Positions 15,692 through 24,529 of a stretch of DNA of 25,122 nucleotides are shown here, one piece after another (the stretch's first letter is position 1; each line of letters begins with the position of its first letter). The notes below the pieces were generated by a model. That model did not search any database, had not been told where the DNA came from, and saw only the letters and a list, made by a program, of their open reading frames with translations. The translations under genes were made by a program, and so were the position numbers. The stretch comes from Flavobacteriales bacterium (GTDB taxonomy: Bacteria > Bacteroidota > Bacteroidia > Flavobacteriales_F > PHOS-HE28). The stretch covers positions 1 to 25,122 of the forward strand of contig JADJCS010000023.1 of NCBI GenBank assembly GCA_016703105.1. Reading direction: 5' to 3'.

Positions 15692-17392
15692 ATGCACTGG
15701 CTCGACTGGACCGTCCTTCTCGCCACCCTCGGTTTCATCGTGGGATATGGTGTGTGGAGGACCCGCAGCACCAATACCGTTAGCCGCTATATGCGCGGCG
15801 ACAACGAAGACCGCTGGTGGGCCGTGACGTTGAGCGTGATGGCCACGCAGGCCAGCGCGATCACTTTCCTGAGTACGCCGGGCCAAGGTTTCCTCGACGG
15901 CATGGGCTTCGTGCAGTTCTATTTCGGTCTGCCCTTGGCCATGGTGGTGATCGGCTGGGTCTTCATCCCGCTCTATTACAAGTGGAACGTCTACACCGCC
16001 TATGAGTTCATCGGCAAGCGCTTCGATCATCGCACACGTCTGCTGACCGCGATCCTATTCCTCATCCAACGAGGGCTGTCCACGGGCATCACCATCTATG
16101 CGCCGAGCATCGTGCTGAGCAAGGTGCTGCACTGGCCCCTGGGCTGGACCTGTGTGTTCATCGGCGCGCTGGTGATCCTCTACACCACCACCGGCGGCGC
16201 GAAGGCAGTAGGTGTGACGCACAAGCAGCAGATGGCCGTGATGTTCGCCGGGCTTTTCGTGGCCTTCGGGCTCATTCTCTACTACCTGAAGGACACGCTG
16301 AGCTTCGGCGAAAGTCTGAGTCTCGCCGGTGCGATGGGCAAGTTGAACGTGATCGACCTATCGTGGGACCCGAACGAGAAGTACACGTTGTGGAGCGGCT
16401 TGATCGGGGGCTTCTTCCTGCAACTCTCCTACTTCGGCACGGATCAAAGCCAGGTGCAGCGCTACCTGGGCGGCCGGTCGGCTCGTCAGGCGCGCAGTGG
16501 TCTGCTCATGAACGGGCTGGTGAAGATCCCGATGCAGTTCTTCATCCTGTTGATCGGGGTGATGGTCTTCGTGTTCTACCTCTTCACGCCTGCTCCCGTG
16601 CATTGGAACGAAGCGAACGTGGACGCCTTCCGCAACGCGGGGACCGGACCGCATGGACACTATGCGAGCGCCGATGCCATCGCGGCGATGCACGCACAGA
16701 ACGCTTCTTTCATTGCGGAGGCGGCGAACAGTTGGGTGAGTGCAAAGCGTAGCGGGACCAGTGAAGAAAAGCCGACGACCGATCTCCAGGTCGCGCTTCA
16801 ACGTGACGCGTCATTGCGCGGGGAATACACCGAGCAGGTCAAAGCACAACTGCCCGATGCCGAGCCCAACGACAAGGACTACATTTTCATCAGTTTCATC
16901 ATGGATCACATGCCGGTCGGGATCATCGGCTTGCTGTTGGCCATGATCTTCTGTGCGGGTATGGGTAGCACCAGCTCGCAGCTCAGCGCCCTCGCCACGA
17001 CGGCTGTGGTGGATGTGTTCCGGACCGGTGGTACGGGCGAACAACAGGTGGTGGCGACCAAGTGGGCGACCGTTGCGTTCGGGGTGCTCGCCCTGTGCTT
17101 CGCGGCGGTGTTCTCGCTCTTCGAGAACCTGATCCAGGCGGTGAACATCCTGGGCTCCCTGTTCTATGGTACCATCCTGGGGATCTTCCTGGTGGCGTTC
17201 TTCCTGAAGCGCATCGGTGGCACGGCGGTGTTCATCGCGGCGTTGGTGTCGCAGGCCGCGATCCTCATCATCCACTTCACCGGCATCGAGATCGCCTTCT
17301 TGTGGTACAACTTGATCGCACCTGCGATCGTGGTGGTGCTGGCACTTCTGCTACAGCCCTTGATGGCCGGTGGCCTCAGGTCAGCAGGCTGA
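15692..17392 (+). CDS. Sodium:solute symporter (SSS family)
   Basis: 566-residue inner-membrane Na+-coupled transporter, intact. The N-terminus MHWLDWTVLLATLGFIVGYG is the first membrane segment, followed by the core helix SVMATQASAITFLSTPGQ (sodium/substrate region of the LeuT-fold family). Other blocks are YTAYEFIGKRFDHRTRLLTA, YTTTGGAKAVGVTHKQQ, GLIGGFFLQLSYFGTDQSQV with QRYLGGRS, and a late MIFCAGMGSTSSQLSALATT. About 12-13 hydrophobic segments can be counted. Between about residues 305 and 400 there is a long hydrophilic loop (HWNEANVDAF ... DAEPNDKDY). It begins 101 bases after the PIG-L deacetylase, an association I recall from other Bacteroidota, so it may import the sugar or amine product of that enzyme (inference). 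Its end overlaps the 3' end of the convergent adenine deaminase by 17 bases. Confidence 0.92.
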   Translation: MHWLDWTVLLATLGFIVGYGVWRTRSTNTVSRYMRGDNEDRWWAVTLSVMATQASAITFLSTPGQGFLDGMGFVQFYFGLPLAMVVIGWVFIPLYYKWNVYTAYEFIGKRFDHRTRLLTAILFLIQRGLSTGITIYAPSIVLSKVLHWPLGWTCVFIGALVILYTTTGGAKAVGVTHKQQMAVMFAGLFVAFGLILYYLKDTLSFGESLSLAGAMGKLNVIDLSWDPNEKYTLWSGLIGGFFLQLSYFGTDQSQVQRYLGGRSARQARSGLLMNGLVKIPMQFFILLIGVMVFVFYLFTPAPVHWNEANVDAFRNAGTGPHGHYASADAIAAMHAQNASFIAEAANSWVSAKRSGTSEEKPTTDLQVALQRDASLRGEYTEQVKAQLPDAEPNDKDYIFISFIMDHMPVGIIGLLLAMIFCAGMGSTSSQLSALATTAVVDVFRTGGTGEQQVVATKWATVAFGVLALCFAAVFSLFENLIQAVNILGSLFYGTILGIFLVAFFLKRIGGTAVFIAALVSQAAILIIHFTGIEIAFLWYNLIAPAIVVVLALLLQPLMAGGLRSAG

Positions 17393-18997
17393 AGGCATCC
17401 GCATCGAACAGTCCCTTGTCGCTCACCTTCAGGTGTGGGATGACCAGGAGCGCCATGAACGACAAGGTCATGTACGGCGCGGCCAGCGTGGAGCCGAGGT
17501 CTTCCTTCACTGCGCGGTCCATGGCGCTGTACGCATCGGCAACGGTGTAAGCGTCGGCGTCGCTCATGATGCCCGCGATCGGCAGCGGCAGTACGCGGTG
17601 CGTTCCGCCATCCGCCAAGCTCACACCGCCGTGGTGCGCGATCACCAGGTTCACGGCCGCGCAGAGGTCGGCATCGTTCGTGCCCACGGCGACGATGTTG
17701 TGGCTGTCGTGCGCCACACTGCTGGCGATGGCACCACGCTTCAGTCCGAAGTTCTTGATCCAAGCCGTGGCCACGGGCGCTTCGCGGTAGCGGTTCACCA
17801 CGGCGATCTTGAGGATATCGTGCGATAGGTCGGGGACGCTCACGCCATCGCTCACCACATCATGCAACATCAGCTTGTTGGTGATGAGTTGTCCGTCGAG
17901 CGCTTCGATCACCAAGCGCTCGCGCCCTTTGTTGGCGTACGGAAGTCGAGTGGTCGGCGCGGATCGCAGTGGAAGTTGTTGAGCCGCTTCGTGGATACGC
18001 TCTCGATGAGCGTCTCACCGTTCTCCGCCAACAGCGCACCGTTGATGTACGTCCGCTTCACGCGGAATCCGACCAGATCATCGACCACGATGAAGTCGGC
18101 GGGATCCCCTACGCGCAATTGTCCGACAGGCAGCTGATAGTGCGCCACGGTATTGGTACAGGCGGCGCGCAGCACGTTGAAGAGATCGTGCCCTGCGGCC
18201 ACAGCACGCGCGCAGAGGTCGTTGATGTGCCCTGCTACCAGTCCGTCCGGGTGTTTGTCATCCGTGCAGAACATCACCCTATCCGGGTGCGATGACAACA
18301 GCGGATGCAATGCATCAAAGTTCTTCGCCGCGCTGCCTTCGCGGATCTGGATATGCATGCCGCACGCGAGCTTGTCCAGCGCTTCATCCAGCGTCACGCA
18401 CTCGTGATCGGTGCTGATGCCTGCTGCGGCGTACCGCGCGGCGTCCTTGCACCGCAAGCCCGGTGCATGGCCGTCAATGGGCTTGCCGAGGCGCCTGGCA
18501 TGGGCGATCTTCTTCATCACCTCATCCGCTCCGGTGAGCACGCCGGGAAAGTCCATCACCTCGCTCAAGTACCACACATCCTCGCGATCGAGCAGCGTCC
18601 CGACTTGATCCGCTGTTATACGTGCCCCTGCTGTCTCGAAAACGGTTGCCGGCACGCAGCTCGGTACGCCGAAAAAGAACTTGAACGGCACTTGCTTGCC
18701 GTTGGCGATCATAAACTCAACACCGGTCGCACCGAGAACATTGGCGATCTCGTGCGGGTCGCTCACCGTGGCCACCGTGCCGTGCGTTACCGCCAGCCGC
18801 GCGAACTCGCTGGGCAGCAACATGCTGCTTTCCACATGGACATGCGCGTCCACGAACCCAGGAAGCAAGTATCCGTCGACACCTCCCTTCAACTCGACGA
18901 TGTCCACGATACGTCCGTCGACGATATTGATCTGTGCGGGAACGATCCTGCGCGCTGGAACGTCGACCAAGTTGCCTCGCAATGAAAAGGTGGTCAT
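17376..18997 (-). CDS. ade: Adenine deaminase, one frameshift
   Basis: Converts adenine to hypoxanthine plus ammonia; amidohydrolase superfamily, cytoplasmic purine salvage. MTTFSLRGNLVDVPARRIVP begins at 18997. Metal-binding GFVDAHVHVESSML is followed by TVSDPHEIANVLG, GHAPGL (metal-ligand His) and MFCTDDKHPDGL (Asp ligand). The C-terminal half, after a frame change near 17935-17945 (DFRTP then NKGRER), contains ILKIAVVNRYREAPVATAWI, KRGAIASSVAHDSHNIVAVG and a tail LTLSFMALLVIPHLKVSD-like segment. One missing base restores about 540 residues, typical for bacterial Ade. The start is fixed by the TACTTTGC promoter box four bases upstream. It is convergent with the symporter and divergent from the T9SS protein. 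Confidence 0.95.
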
Positions 18998-19001
18998 GTG
19001 G

Positions 19002-19009
19002 GCAAAGTA
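19002..19009 (-). promoter_or_regulatory. Perfect TAnnTTTG box at the ade start
   Basis: On the minus strand the sequence reads TACTTTGC, then CCAC, then the ade ATG. The box is a perfect match to the Bacteroidota -7 consensus and ends four bases before the start codon, implying a transcript with essentially no leader. A -33 TTG is not evident. Confidence 0.55.
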
Positions 19010-19163
19010 GCGCAGCTCGTCACGAAGCGGACCCACCGGATCGAATAGGACGCCTCTTTATGCACCCTTCGCTGCCCGAGGAGCGAGGGCCCCGGAACAG
19101 GGCTTTCCAACCTTCACGGTGTCCCTGCTCGCAACAACCCGAACCACTCGTCAAAAAACGGTT

Positions 19164-19171
19164 TACCTTCG
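19164..19171 (+). promoter_or_regulatory. Candidate -7 box of the T9SS cargo gene
   Basis: TACCTTCG, 36 bases before the ATG at 19208, is the same octamer as the PIG-L promoter box at 13008-13015. This is the most promoter-like string I see on plus in the 210-base divergent region. Confidence 0.45.
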
Positions 19172-19207
19172 GACCTCGATCGAACCTACAAACGACCCCT
19201 GAAAACC

Positions 19208-21151
19208 ATGAGAAAGTTCTACTCCTCGGCCCTCGCCCTCACTTTGGGTTCGCTGGCGGCCCAGGCGCAGCTAGCCCATCCGCAGCTGGCATTGCCCAAA
19301 TCGCATTCCGCTGCGGACAACGCAGCTTACCAAGCCCCACGACCTGCTGCCAGCCAGGCAGAGGAGCGCGGAACCCCTTGGTACACCGAAGATTTTTCCG
19401 GCGGCACTATCCCAGCTGGTTGGACGAACGTGGATGACCTGACCCCGATGGGTGATCCGAACGTGCTCTGGGTCTGGTCCAACGACCCGGCCGCCGTAGG
19501 AGTGGCCGCCCTCGGTTACACGCCATCATCCATCTTCGGAGCTACCACACCGGCCAACGGCTACCTGTGGTGCAACTCTGACCGTGGACTTGCCGCAGCT
19601 CCCGCATCGGACCACCACACAGTGTTGACCTCCACGGCCATCGATTGCTCGGGGCAGCCCAGCGTGCAACTCTCCTTCCAGAGCTTGATCGGTGTGTTCG
19701 ACTACGATGCGGCTGACAACGTAAAACTTCGCGTCAGCACGGACATGGTGAACTGGACGGATTACGTTCCCTTCCCCTGCTTGGTGACCGGTGCCGCGTC
19801 GCCTCCCTGCACGCGCTGGTCCGCGAACCCACAGACCGTGGAACTGGACATCAGCGCGGTAGCCGCTAATCAACCCACCGTTTACCTGCAATGGGAGTGG
19901 CTCGGTGGATGGGAGTATTTCTGGGCCATTGATGATATCCAGCTCGCCCCCTTGCCGCAGTATGAGCGCGTTCTCATCAGCTCCTATGTATCACATGCTG
20001 GTGACGGCTTCGAATTCGGCCGCATCCCGCGCACCCAGCTTCCTACCGACTTCATCCTAGGTGCTGCTGCCCGCAATAGTGGAGCCAACCCACAAACGAA
20101 CCTGGTCCTTACGGTCGATGTGATGGACCCGGGTGGAAATCCCTCTTTCAGCGCAACGCAGACCTTCGCCAGCGTGCTTCCCGGCGACACCGCCACCATG
20201 GAAGAACTGGTGACCCTGCCCGGTTCGCTCGCCGAGGGCCTTTACAGTGTTGATGTGCGTGTCTCTTCCGACCAGGATGTGGACGAAGGGAATCCGGACA
20301 ATGATACCGTGGCCCGCGCCTTTGAACTGGACGACTATCTCTACGGACTGGACGGTATCGGCGTGAGCCCTGGCACACCCGTGCTCACCTCCACTGGATC
20401 GAACAGCTTCGGAGACAGCACTGTTTCGCTCGATGACGGGCTCATGCTGTTCACGTTCTTCCGGATCTCCGCACCCACCACCATTTACGGTCTGGAAGCG
20501 GCTTTGGCCACCGGTACCGTGGAGGGCGGCCAAGCGGTCTTCACCATCCACACCTATGACGATATCAACGCGACCCCTGAGATCGTGAGCAACACTTTGG
20601 CCGAGAGCGGCAACATCACCGTGAACGCTACGGACCTCACGAACGGCACATTGCGTGGAGCCTTCTTCCAACCGGCCCAACTGGCTGCGGGTGACTACTA
20701 TGCGGCCGCCACACTGTACAGCAATACCGGCGCCACCCATATCCGCATCCTGGACGACAATACAGTTCCGCAGCCGGGCGATGGCAGCTTGATCTACCTC
20801 CCGATCCAGATCGGAACGAACGTACCTGGCGTGTACGGCAACGGCAATGCCTTCGCACTGCGCATGGTCCTCGACCCGACGATCTCTGTGGGCGAGAACG
20901 CCGAACTGGAAGGAATGCGTGTATTCCCCAACCCCTCCAACGGCAATGTGACGATCGAGACCGGAAGTGTGAAGCCTTGCCAGGTCGAGGTGCTTAACCT
21001 GCTGGGAGAAATGGTGGTTAGCGCCCGCTTCCAAGGCCGCACCACGCTGGACCTCACGGACCTGTCGAAAGGTGTGTACACCCTCCGTGTGCTGGATGGC
21101 GAAGTGTCCCGCACCGAACGTCTGGTGATCGTCCGATCGCGGTCGCCGTAG
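19208..21151 (+). CDS. Secreted multidomain protein with T9SS type A sorting domain
   Basis: 647 residues, intact. Signal peptide MRKFYSSALALTLGSLAAQA. Residues of about 55-245 form a jelly-roll type module like cleaved-adhesin/MAM domains: WYTEDFSGGTIPAGWTNVDD, SFQSLIGVFDYDAADNVKLR, then the closing LQWEWLGGWEYFWAIDDIQL. Residues of about 270-365 look like a CARDB/Ig-like domain (LVLTVDVMDPGGNP...EGLYSVDVRVSSDQ). A further beta-rich part spans about 375-560. The last 75 residues are a T9SS sorting domain with RVFPNPSNGNVTIE, LNLLGEMV and DLSKGVYTLRVLDGE, ending RTERLVIVRSR. Such proteins cross the outer membrane by the PorU/gliding-linked system and are usually anchored to or released from the cell surface. 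An adhesive or substrate-binding role is inferred; no protease or glycosidase motif is visible. Confidence 0.93.
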   Translation: MRKFYSSALALTLGSLAAQAQLAHPQLALPKSHSAADNAAYQAPRPAASQAEERGTPWYTEDFSGGTIPAGWTNVDDLTPMGDPNVLWVWSNDPAAVGVAALGYTPSSIFGATTPANGYLWCNSDRGLAAAPASDHHTVLTSTAIDCSGQPSVQLSFQSLIGVFDYDAADNVKLRVSTDMVNWTDYVPFPCLVTGAASPPCTRWSANPQTVELDISAVAANQPTVYLQWEWLGGWEYFWAIDDIQLAPLPQYERVLISSYVSHAGDGFEFGRIPRTQLPTDFILGAAARNSGANPQTNLVLTVDVMDPGGNPSFSATQTFASVLPGDTATMEELVTLPGSLAEGLYSVDVRVSSDQDVDEGNPDNDTVARAFELDDYLYGLDGIGVSPGTPVLTSTGSNSFGDSTVSLDDGLMLFTFFRISAPTTIYGLEAALATGTVEGGQAVFTIHTYDDINATPEIVSNTLAESGNITVNATDLTNGTLRGAFFQPAQLAAGDYYAAATLYSNTGATHIRILDDNTVPQPGDGSLIYLPIQIGTNVPGVYGNGNAFALRMVLDPTISVGENAELEGMRVFPNPSNGNVTIETGSVKPCQVEVLNLLGEMVVSARFQGRTTLDLTDLSKGVYTLRVLDGEVSRTERLVIVRSRSP

Positions 21152-21163
21152 TAGTTTGACCGA

Positions 21164-21187
21164 GGCCGCACGGGAAACCGTGCGGCC
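21164..21187 (+). terminator. Terminator after the T9SS cargo gene
   Basis: A perfect 10-bp GC-rich stem (GGCCGCACGG at 21164-21173, complement at 21178-21187) with a GAAA tetraloop, 12 bases after the stop, followed by CTTCGCGTTCG. The region on to 21430 has a second small hairpin, CGGCTCA-AGA-TGAGCCG (21244-21260), and a 14-bp palindrome (21387-21400), but no gene that I can support. Confidence 0.85.
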
Positions 21188-21386
21188 CTTCGCGTTCGAT
21201 TCCACCGTCGGCTTCGTGAAAGGATCCACCGAACCGAGGTCGTCGGCTCAAGATGAGCCGATCCAAATTCGACCGATCAAGGCGCTACCGCCCGCCCTTC
21301 CTGTTTTTTCATCGACGCCACATCGATCGGCCTATCGCTTCCGCGTTGTGTTGAACTTATGCATCGGCGCCCATCTTCCCCGGTAT

Positions 21387-21400
21387 TTAGCGCGCGCTAA
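21387..21400. other. 14-bp perfect palindrome
   Basis: TTAGCGCGCGCTAA lies about 30 bases beyond the 3' end of the minus-strand DUF2911 gene, in a region with no gene. It has no loop, so it is more like a protein-binding site than a terminator; no function is assigned. Confidence 0.35.
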
Positions 21401-21430
21401 TGCCTCTCAGGGGTCTCTCTGATGCTACCG

Positions 21431-22314
21431 TTACAGCGAGGTTCCGCGCGCAGGGGAAAGCTGGGGGTCGGTATGAACCACGGACAGGCGCAGGGGTTCC
21501 TCGATGCGGGTCTTGTTCATACCCACGTAGCTGGCGTCGCTCTCCGCTTGGGCCAAAGCCATGCTCTCATTGGCTGTCGCCACCGCCTCTTTGTATTTGC
21601 CGTTCGCAGCCTGGCACAGTGCGAGCGTATGGAGCGTCCAGTACTTCTTCTCCATACTAACGGACTTCTCCGCCCATGCCAGGGCCTCCGGTAGCATAAC
21701 CCCCCTGTCCACGCAATAGCGGGCGCAGCGGCCGTAGGTCCCCGCCTTGATCTCGCTCTTGCCCATGGCCTCTTTGATGTTGGCCAGGGCTTGCTCGCTC
21801 GCGTCGGCATGGACCGTGAAACTGGCACGGCTATTCTCCCAACGGAGATCCACACGGCTTTGTCATCCTTCACCTCATCGAGGTCGATGGTGAAGGTCTC
21901 GGTCCATTCCGCCGCAACTACGGGTGTGACGAAGCGTGCCACATCCTTGGCCTCATCGTAACCGTCAGTCCCCCCTAGTGTGGTGTCACTGTTCAAAATG
22001 ACGGTCCACTCCTTTTCGTTCGGAATGGTGAACAGGCTGTACTTGCCTTTGGCCACCGACTTGCCCGACACAACGACAGGTCCACTCAGTTCGATGGTGG
22101 TACACATGTTCGCACCAGTGCGCCAGAGCTGGCCGAAGGGGACGAGGTCGCCAAAGATCTTCCTGCCTTTTGCGCTGGGACGGCTGTAGTCCACCTTCAC
22201 GTTGGTGAGACCCACCACTTGTTCCACCTGACCCCTGGGGCTGGGCTGGGGCAGGTCCTGAGCGGCACTGATGATCGGAAGGGCGACGGCAAGAGCGAGA
22301 AGAGAGCGCATCAT
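21431..22314 (-). CDS. Secreted DUF2911 protein (second paralogue), one frameshift
   Basis: MMRSLLALAVALPIISAAQ is a signal peptide; two adjacent ATGs (22314, 22311) are possible. The DUF2911 domain follows with VGLTNVKVDYSRPSAKGRKI, FGQLWRTGANMCTTIEL, GKYSLFTIPNEKEWTVIL and FTIDLDEVKDDKAV. A frame change near 21848 leads to VDLRWENSRASFTV and a helical C-terminal part with repeat-like spacing (LPEALAWAEKSVSME, WTLHTLALCQAANGKYKEAV, ATANESMALAQAE) ending at TAA. After repair it is about 294 residues, shorter than the 359-residue paralogue at 11831. The WENS motif and surrounding residues fix the correct frame, so the break is probably a sequencing indel. A TAAATTCG box lies 17 bases upstream. 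Function unknown; localisation periplasmic by signal peptide. Confidence 0.85.
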
Positions 22315-22331
22315 GGTTCGGGTTGGGACCG

Positions 22332-22339
22332 CGAATTTA
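22332..22339 (-). promoter_or_regulatory. Candidate -7 box of the second DUF2911 gene
   Basis: Minus strand TAAATTCG matches TAnnTTTG with C for T, 17 bases before the start at 22314. It lies in the 102-base gap after clpX, suggesting separate transcription. Confidence 0.4.
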
Positions 22340-22416
22340 GGTGTGAACCCGTGCCGCTCGACGGCATCATCCACATCTGAGAGAGGCCCTTGTCACACAC
22401 TAAGCGACTGCGGGGA

Positions 22417-23654
22417 TCACGCCACTTTCAACTGGCTCATGCGTGAGCGATCGAACTTCTCACGGGCATAGCTCAATGTTATGCGCAACTCGGTCGGGCG
22501 TTCGGAGGAGCTAGGCATTTCGTACATCGCATCGGTCATGATGGCCTCACAGATGCTGCGAAGGCCGCGCGCGCCCAGCTTGTAGTCAATGGCTCGTTCC
22601 ACGATGAAATCGAGCACCTTCTTATCCAGCGTGAGTTTCACCTTATCCATCTCGAACAGCTTCACATACTGCTTCACGAGCGCGTTCTTCGGTTCGGTGA
22701 GAATGCGCCGGAGACTTTCCTTATCGAGCGGATCGAGATAGGTGAGTACCGGGAACCGGCCGATGAGCTCGGGAATGAGCCCATAGCTACGAAGGTCCGT
22801 AGGTCCCACGTACTGAAGTAGATGCTCGTCGTTGATCCGGGCGCTCTCCTTGCTGGCACTGTAGCCCACGGCCGTGCTCTTCACCCGGCGGGCAATGATC
22901 TTCTGAATGCCGTCGAACGCACCGCCGCAGATGAACAGGATGTTCTTCGTGTCCACCTGGATCAACTTCTGCTCGGGATGTTTCCGCCCCCCTTGTGGAG
23001 GCACGTTCACCACGCTGCCTTCCAGCAGTTTCAGCAAGGCTTGTTGTACCCCTTCACCGCTCACGTCCCGGGTGATGCTCGGGGTGTCGCTTTTGCGGCT
23101 GATCTTGTCGATCGTCGATGAAGACGATGCCCCGCTCGGCCTTGCTAACATCATAATCAGCGGACTGTAGCAAACGGCTCAAGATGCCTCCACATCCTCG
23201 CCCACATAACCCGCTTTCCGTAAGGACCGTGGCATCCGCGATGCAGAACGGGACATTGAGCATCTTGGCGATCGTGCGGGCCAGCAACGTTTTGCCGGTG
23301 CCCGTCTCGCCCACCAGAATGATATTGCTCTTCTCGATCTCCACGTCGTCCGTGGTGTTGATCGGCTTCTGTAGCAGGCGCTTGTAGTGGTTGTATACAG
23401 CCACGCTCAGCACCTTCTTCGCCTCCTCCTGCCCGATCACCGTCGTCCAGATACCGCTTGATGTCCGATGGCCGCTGCATGATGAGGCTGCCTTCGATCT
23501 CCGTGCGCGAGCGTTGGCTCAGTTCCTCGCTGATGATGTTCCTTGCGCCTGCGCGATGCAGCTATCACAGATGTGGCCGGTGATGCCGGCGATCAGACGT
23601 TGGTGTCCTGCTTATCGCGGCCGCAGAACGAACACTGATCTCTTTCTTTTCCAT
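22417..23654 (-). CDS. clpX: ClpX, ATP-dependent unfoldase subunit of ClpXP, frameshifted
   Basis: AAA+ unfoldase that feeds substrates to ClpP. From ATG 23654 the repaired N-terminus has a zinc-binding domain (CSFCGRDKQDTN, then HICDSCIAQAQ). The ATPase follows: VIGQEEAKKVLSVAVYNHYK, Walker A GETGTGKTLLARTIA, repaired pore loop ESGYVGEDVEGILSRLLQ, Walker B GIVFIDE, and KISRKSDTPSITRDVSGEGV with QQALLKLLEG. The C-terminal part continues with FICGGAFDGIQKIIARR, LIPELIGRFPVLTYL and sensor-2 region YKLGARGLRSICEAIM, ending SQLKVA. At least five indels lie between about 23110 and 23620, some of them in the pore loop and Walker B motifs. As clpX is strongly conserved, these are almost certainly sequencing errors. 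Length about 413 residues, normal for ClpX. It follows clpP with a hairpin between them. Confidence 0.95.
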
Positions 23655-23698
23655 GGTGCGATCAACGAGGCGTCACCGCCGAATTCCGCGCAGATACA

Positions 23699-23730
23699 CC
23701 GAAGGCCGGGCGGTGGTCCACGGCCTTCGG
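23699..23730. terminator. Hairpin between clpP and clpX
   Basis: CCGAAGGCCG (23699-23708) and CGGCCTTCGG (23721-23730) form a perfect 10-bp stem with a 12-base loop. On the minus strand it lies between the clpP stop (23786) and the clpX start (23654). It could partly terminate after clpP and so set the ClpP:ClpX ratio. No T tract follows on the minus strand. Confidence 0.55.
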
Positions 23731-23785
23731 CCATTGTTTGAGTGATCAGGGTGTTAACCCGATGGAACGGGCGTGAAAGCCCGGG

Positions 23786-24373
23786 TTACTTGTTGTTCTT
23801 CAACAGCAGTTCATCGATCATGCCGTAGGCCTTGGCCTCCTCGGCGATCATCCAGTAGTCACGATCGCCGTCCTTCTCCACACGCTCGATCGGCTGACCG
23901 CTGTGCGTACTGATGATATCGTACAGTTCCTTCTTCAACTTCAACACTTCCCGAATGGTGATCTCCATGTCGCTCACCTGGCCCTCGGCCCCGCCCATCG
24001 GTTGGTGGATCATCACGCGCGAGTGTTTCAATGCGCTGCGCTTGCCCTTTGTGCCGGCAACAAAGCAGCACCGCACCCATGCTCGCGGCCATGCCGTGCA
24101 AATGGTGGCCACGTCCGGATTGATGTATTGCATGGTGTCATAGATCCAGTTGCCTGCGTAAACACCCCCACCCGGGCTGTTCAAATAGATCCGGATGTCC
24201 ACATCGCTTCGCGTCCACGCTTGGCAAGGAACAGCAACCGCGCACGGATATTATTGGCCACCTGGTCACGCTGTTCGCGGTGCCCAGGAAGATGATACTG
24301 TCCATCATCAAATCGGCTGAACACGTCCATCCGCGCCGTTCAACTGCCGCTCCTCGATGATGTACGGGGTCAT
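23786..24373 (-). CDS. clpP: ClpP serine protease subunit, frameshifted
   Basis: Proteolytic barrel of ClpXP. The start codon that is visible, ATG 24373, gives MTPYIIEERQLN, a Bacteroidota ClpP block; in-frame residues upstream (RYATNYRGISS) also look like ClpP N-terminus, so the real start may lie near 24440 and be hidden by an indel. DIRIYLNSPGGGVYAGNWIY and DTMQYINPDVATIC follow. The catalytic Ser is in GMAASMGAVLL (codon 24083-24081), in a shifted frame; the catalytic His is in RVMIHQPMGGAEGQVSDMEI, and the catalytic Asp lies in DRDYWMIAEEAKAYGMIDEL or close to it. Indels occur near 24335, 24220 and on both sides of the serine motif (24060-24110). The gene sits between tig and clpX, the classic order. 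Confidence 0.93.
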
Positions 24374-24529
24374 CGACGCACGGGTGGTTAAGAGTGCAAG
24401 AGTGGGGCTGCTGATACCACGGTAGTTGGTGGCGTACCGAGAATTCGTCCTGGGATTGACAGTGCGCAGTGGAGCGGATTGGGGAAGGGGTTTGTGGAGG
24501 GTGACCGAGGTGTACCTTCGCGGTGCGCC

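Noticed and set aside
20057..21229. 390-codon minus-strand open frame opposite the T9SS protein, and a similar 299-codon one at 5157-6056 opposite ClC
   Set aside because: The plus strand encodes clear, motif-bearing proteins here; these are antisense shadows.
22417..24373. ClpX and ClpP as pseudogenes
   Set aside because: Residues on both sides of every break are fully conserved once one or two bases are adjusted, including catalytic Ser, His and the pore loop, so sequencing indels explain them better.
24513..24520. TACCTTCG promoter-like box on the plus strand
   Set aside because: No supportable plus-strand gene lies downstream; it falls at the tig-clpP junction and is probably chance.
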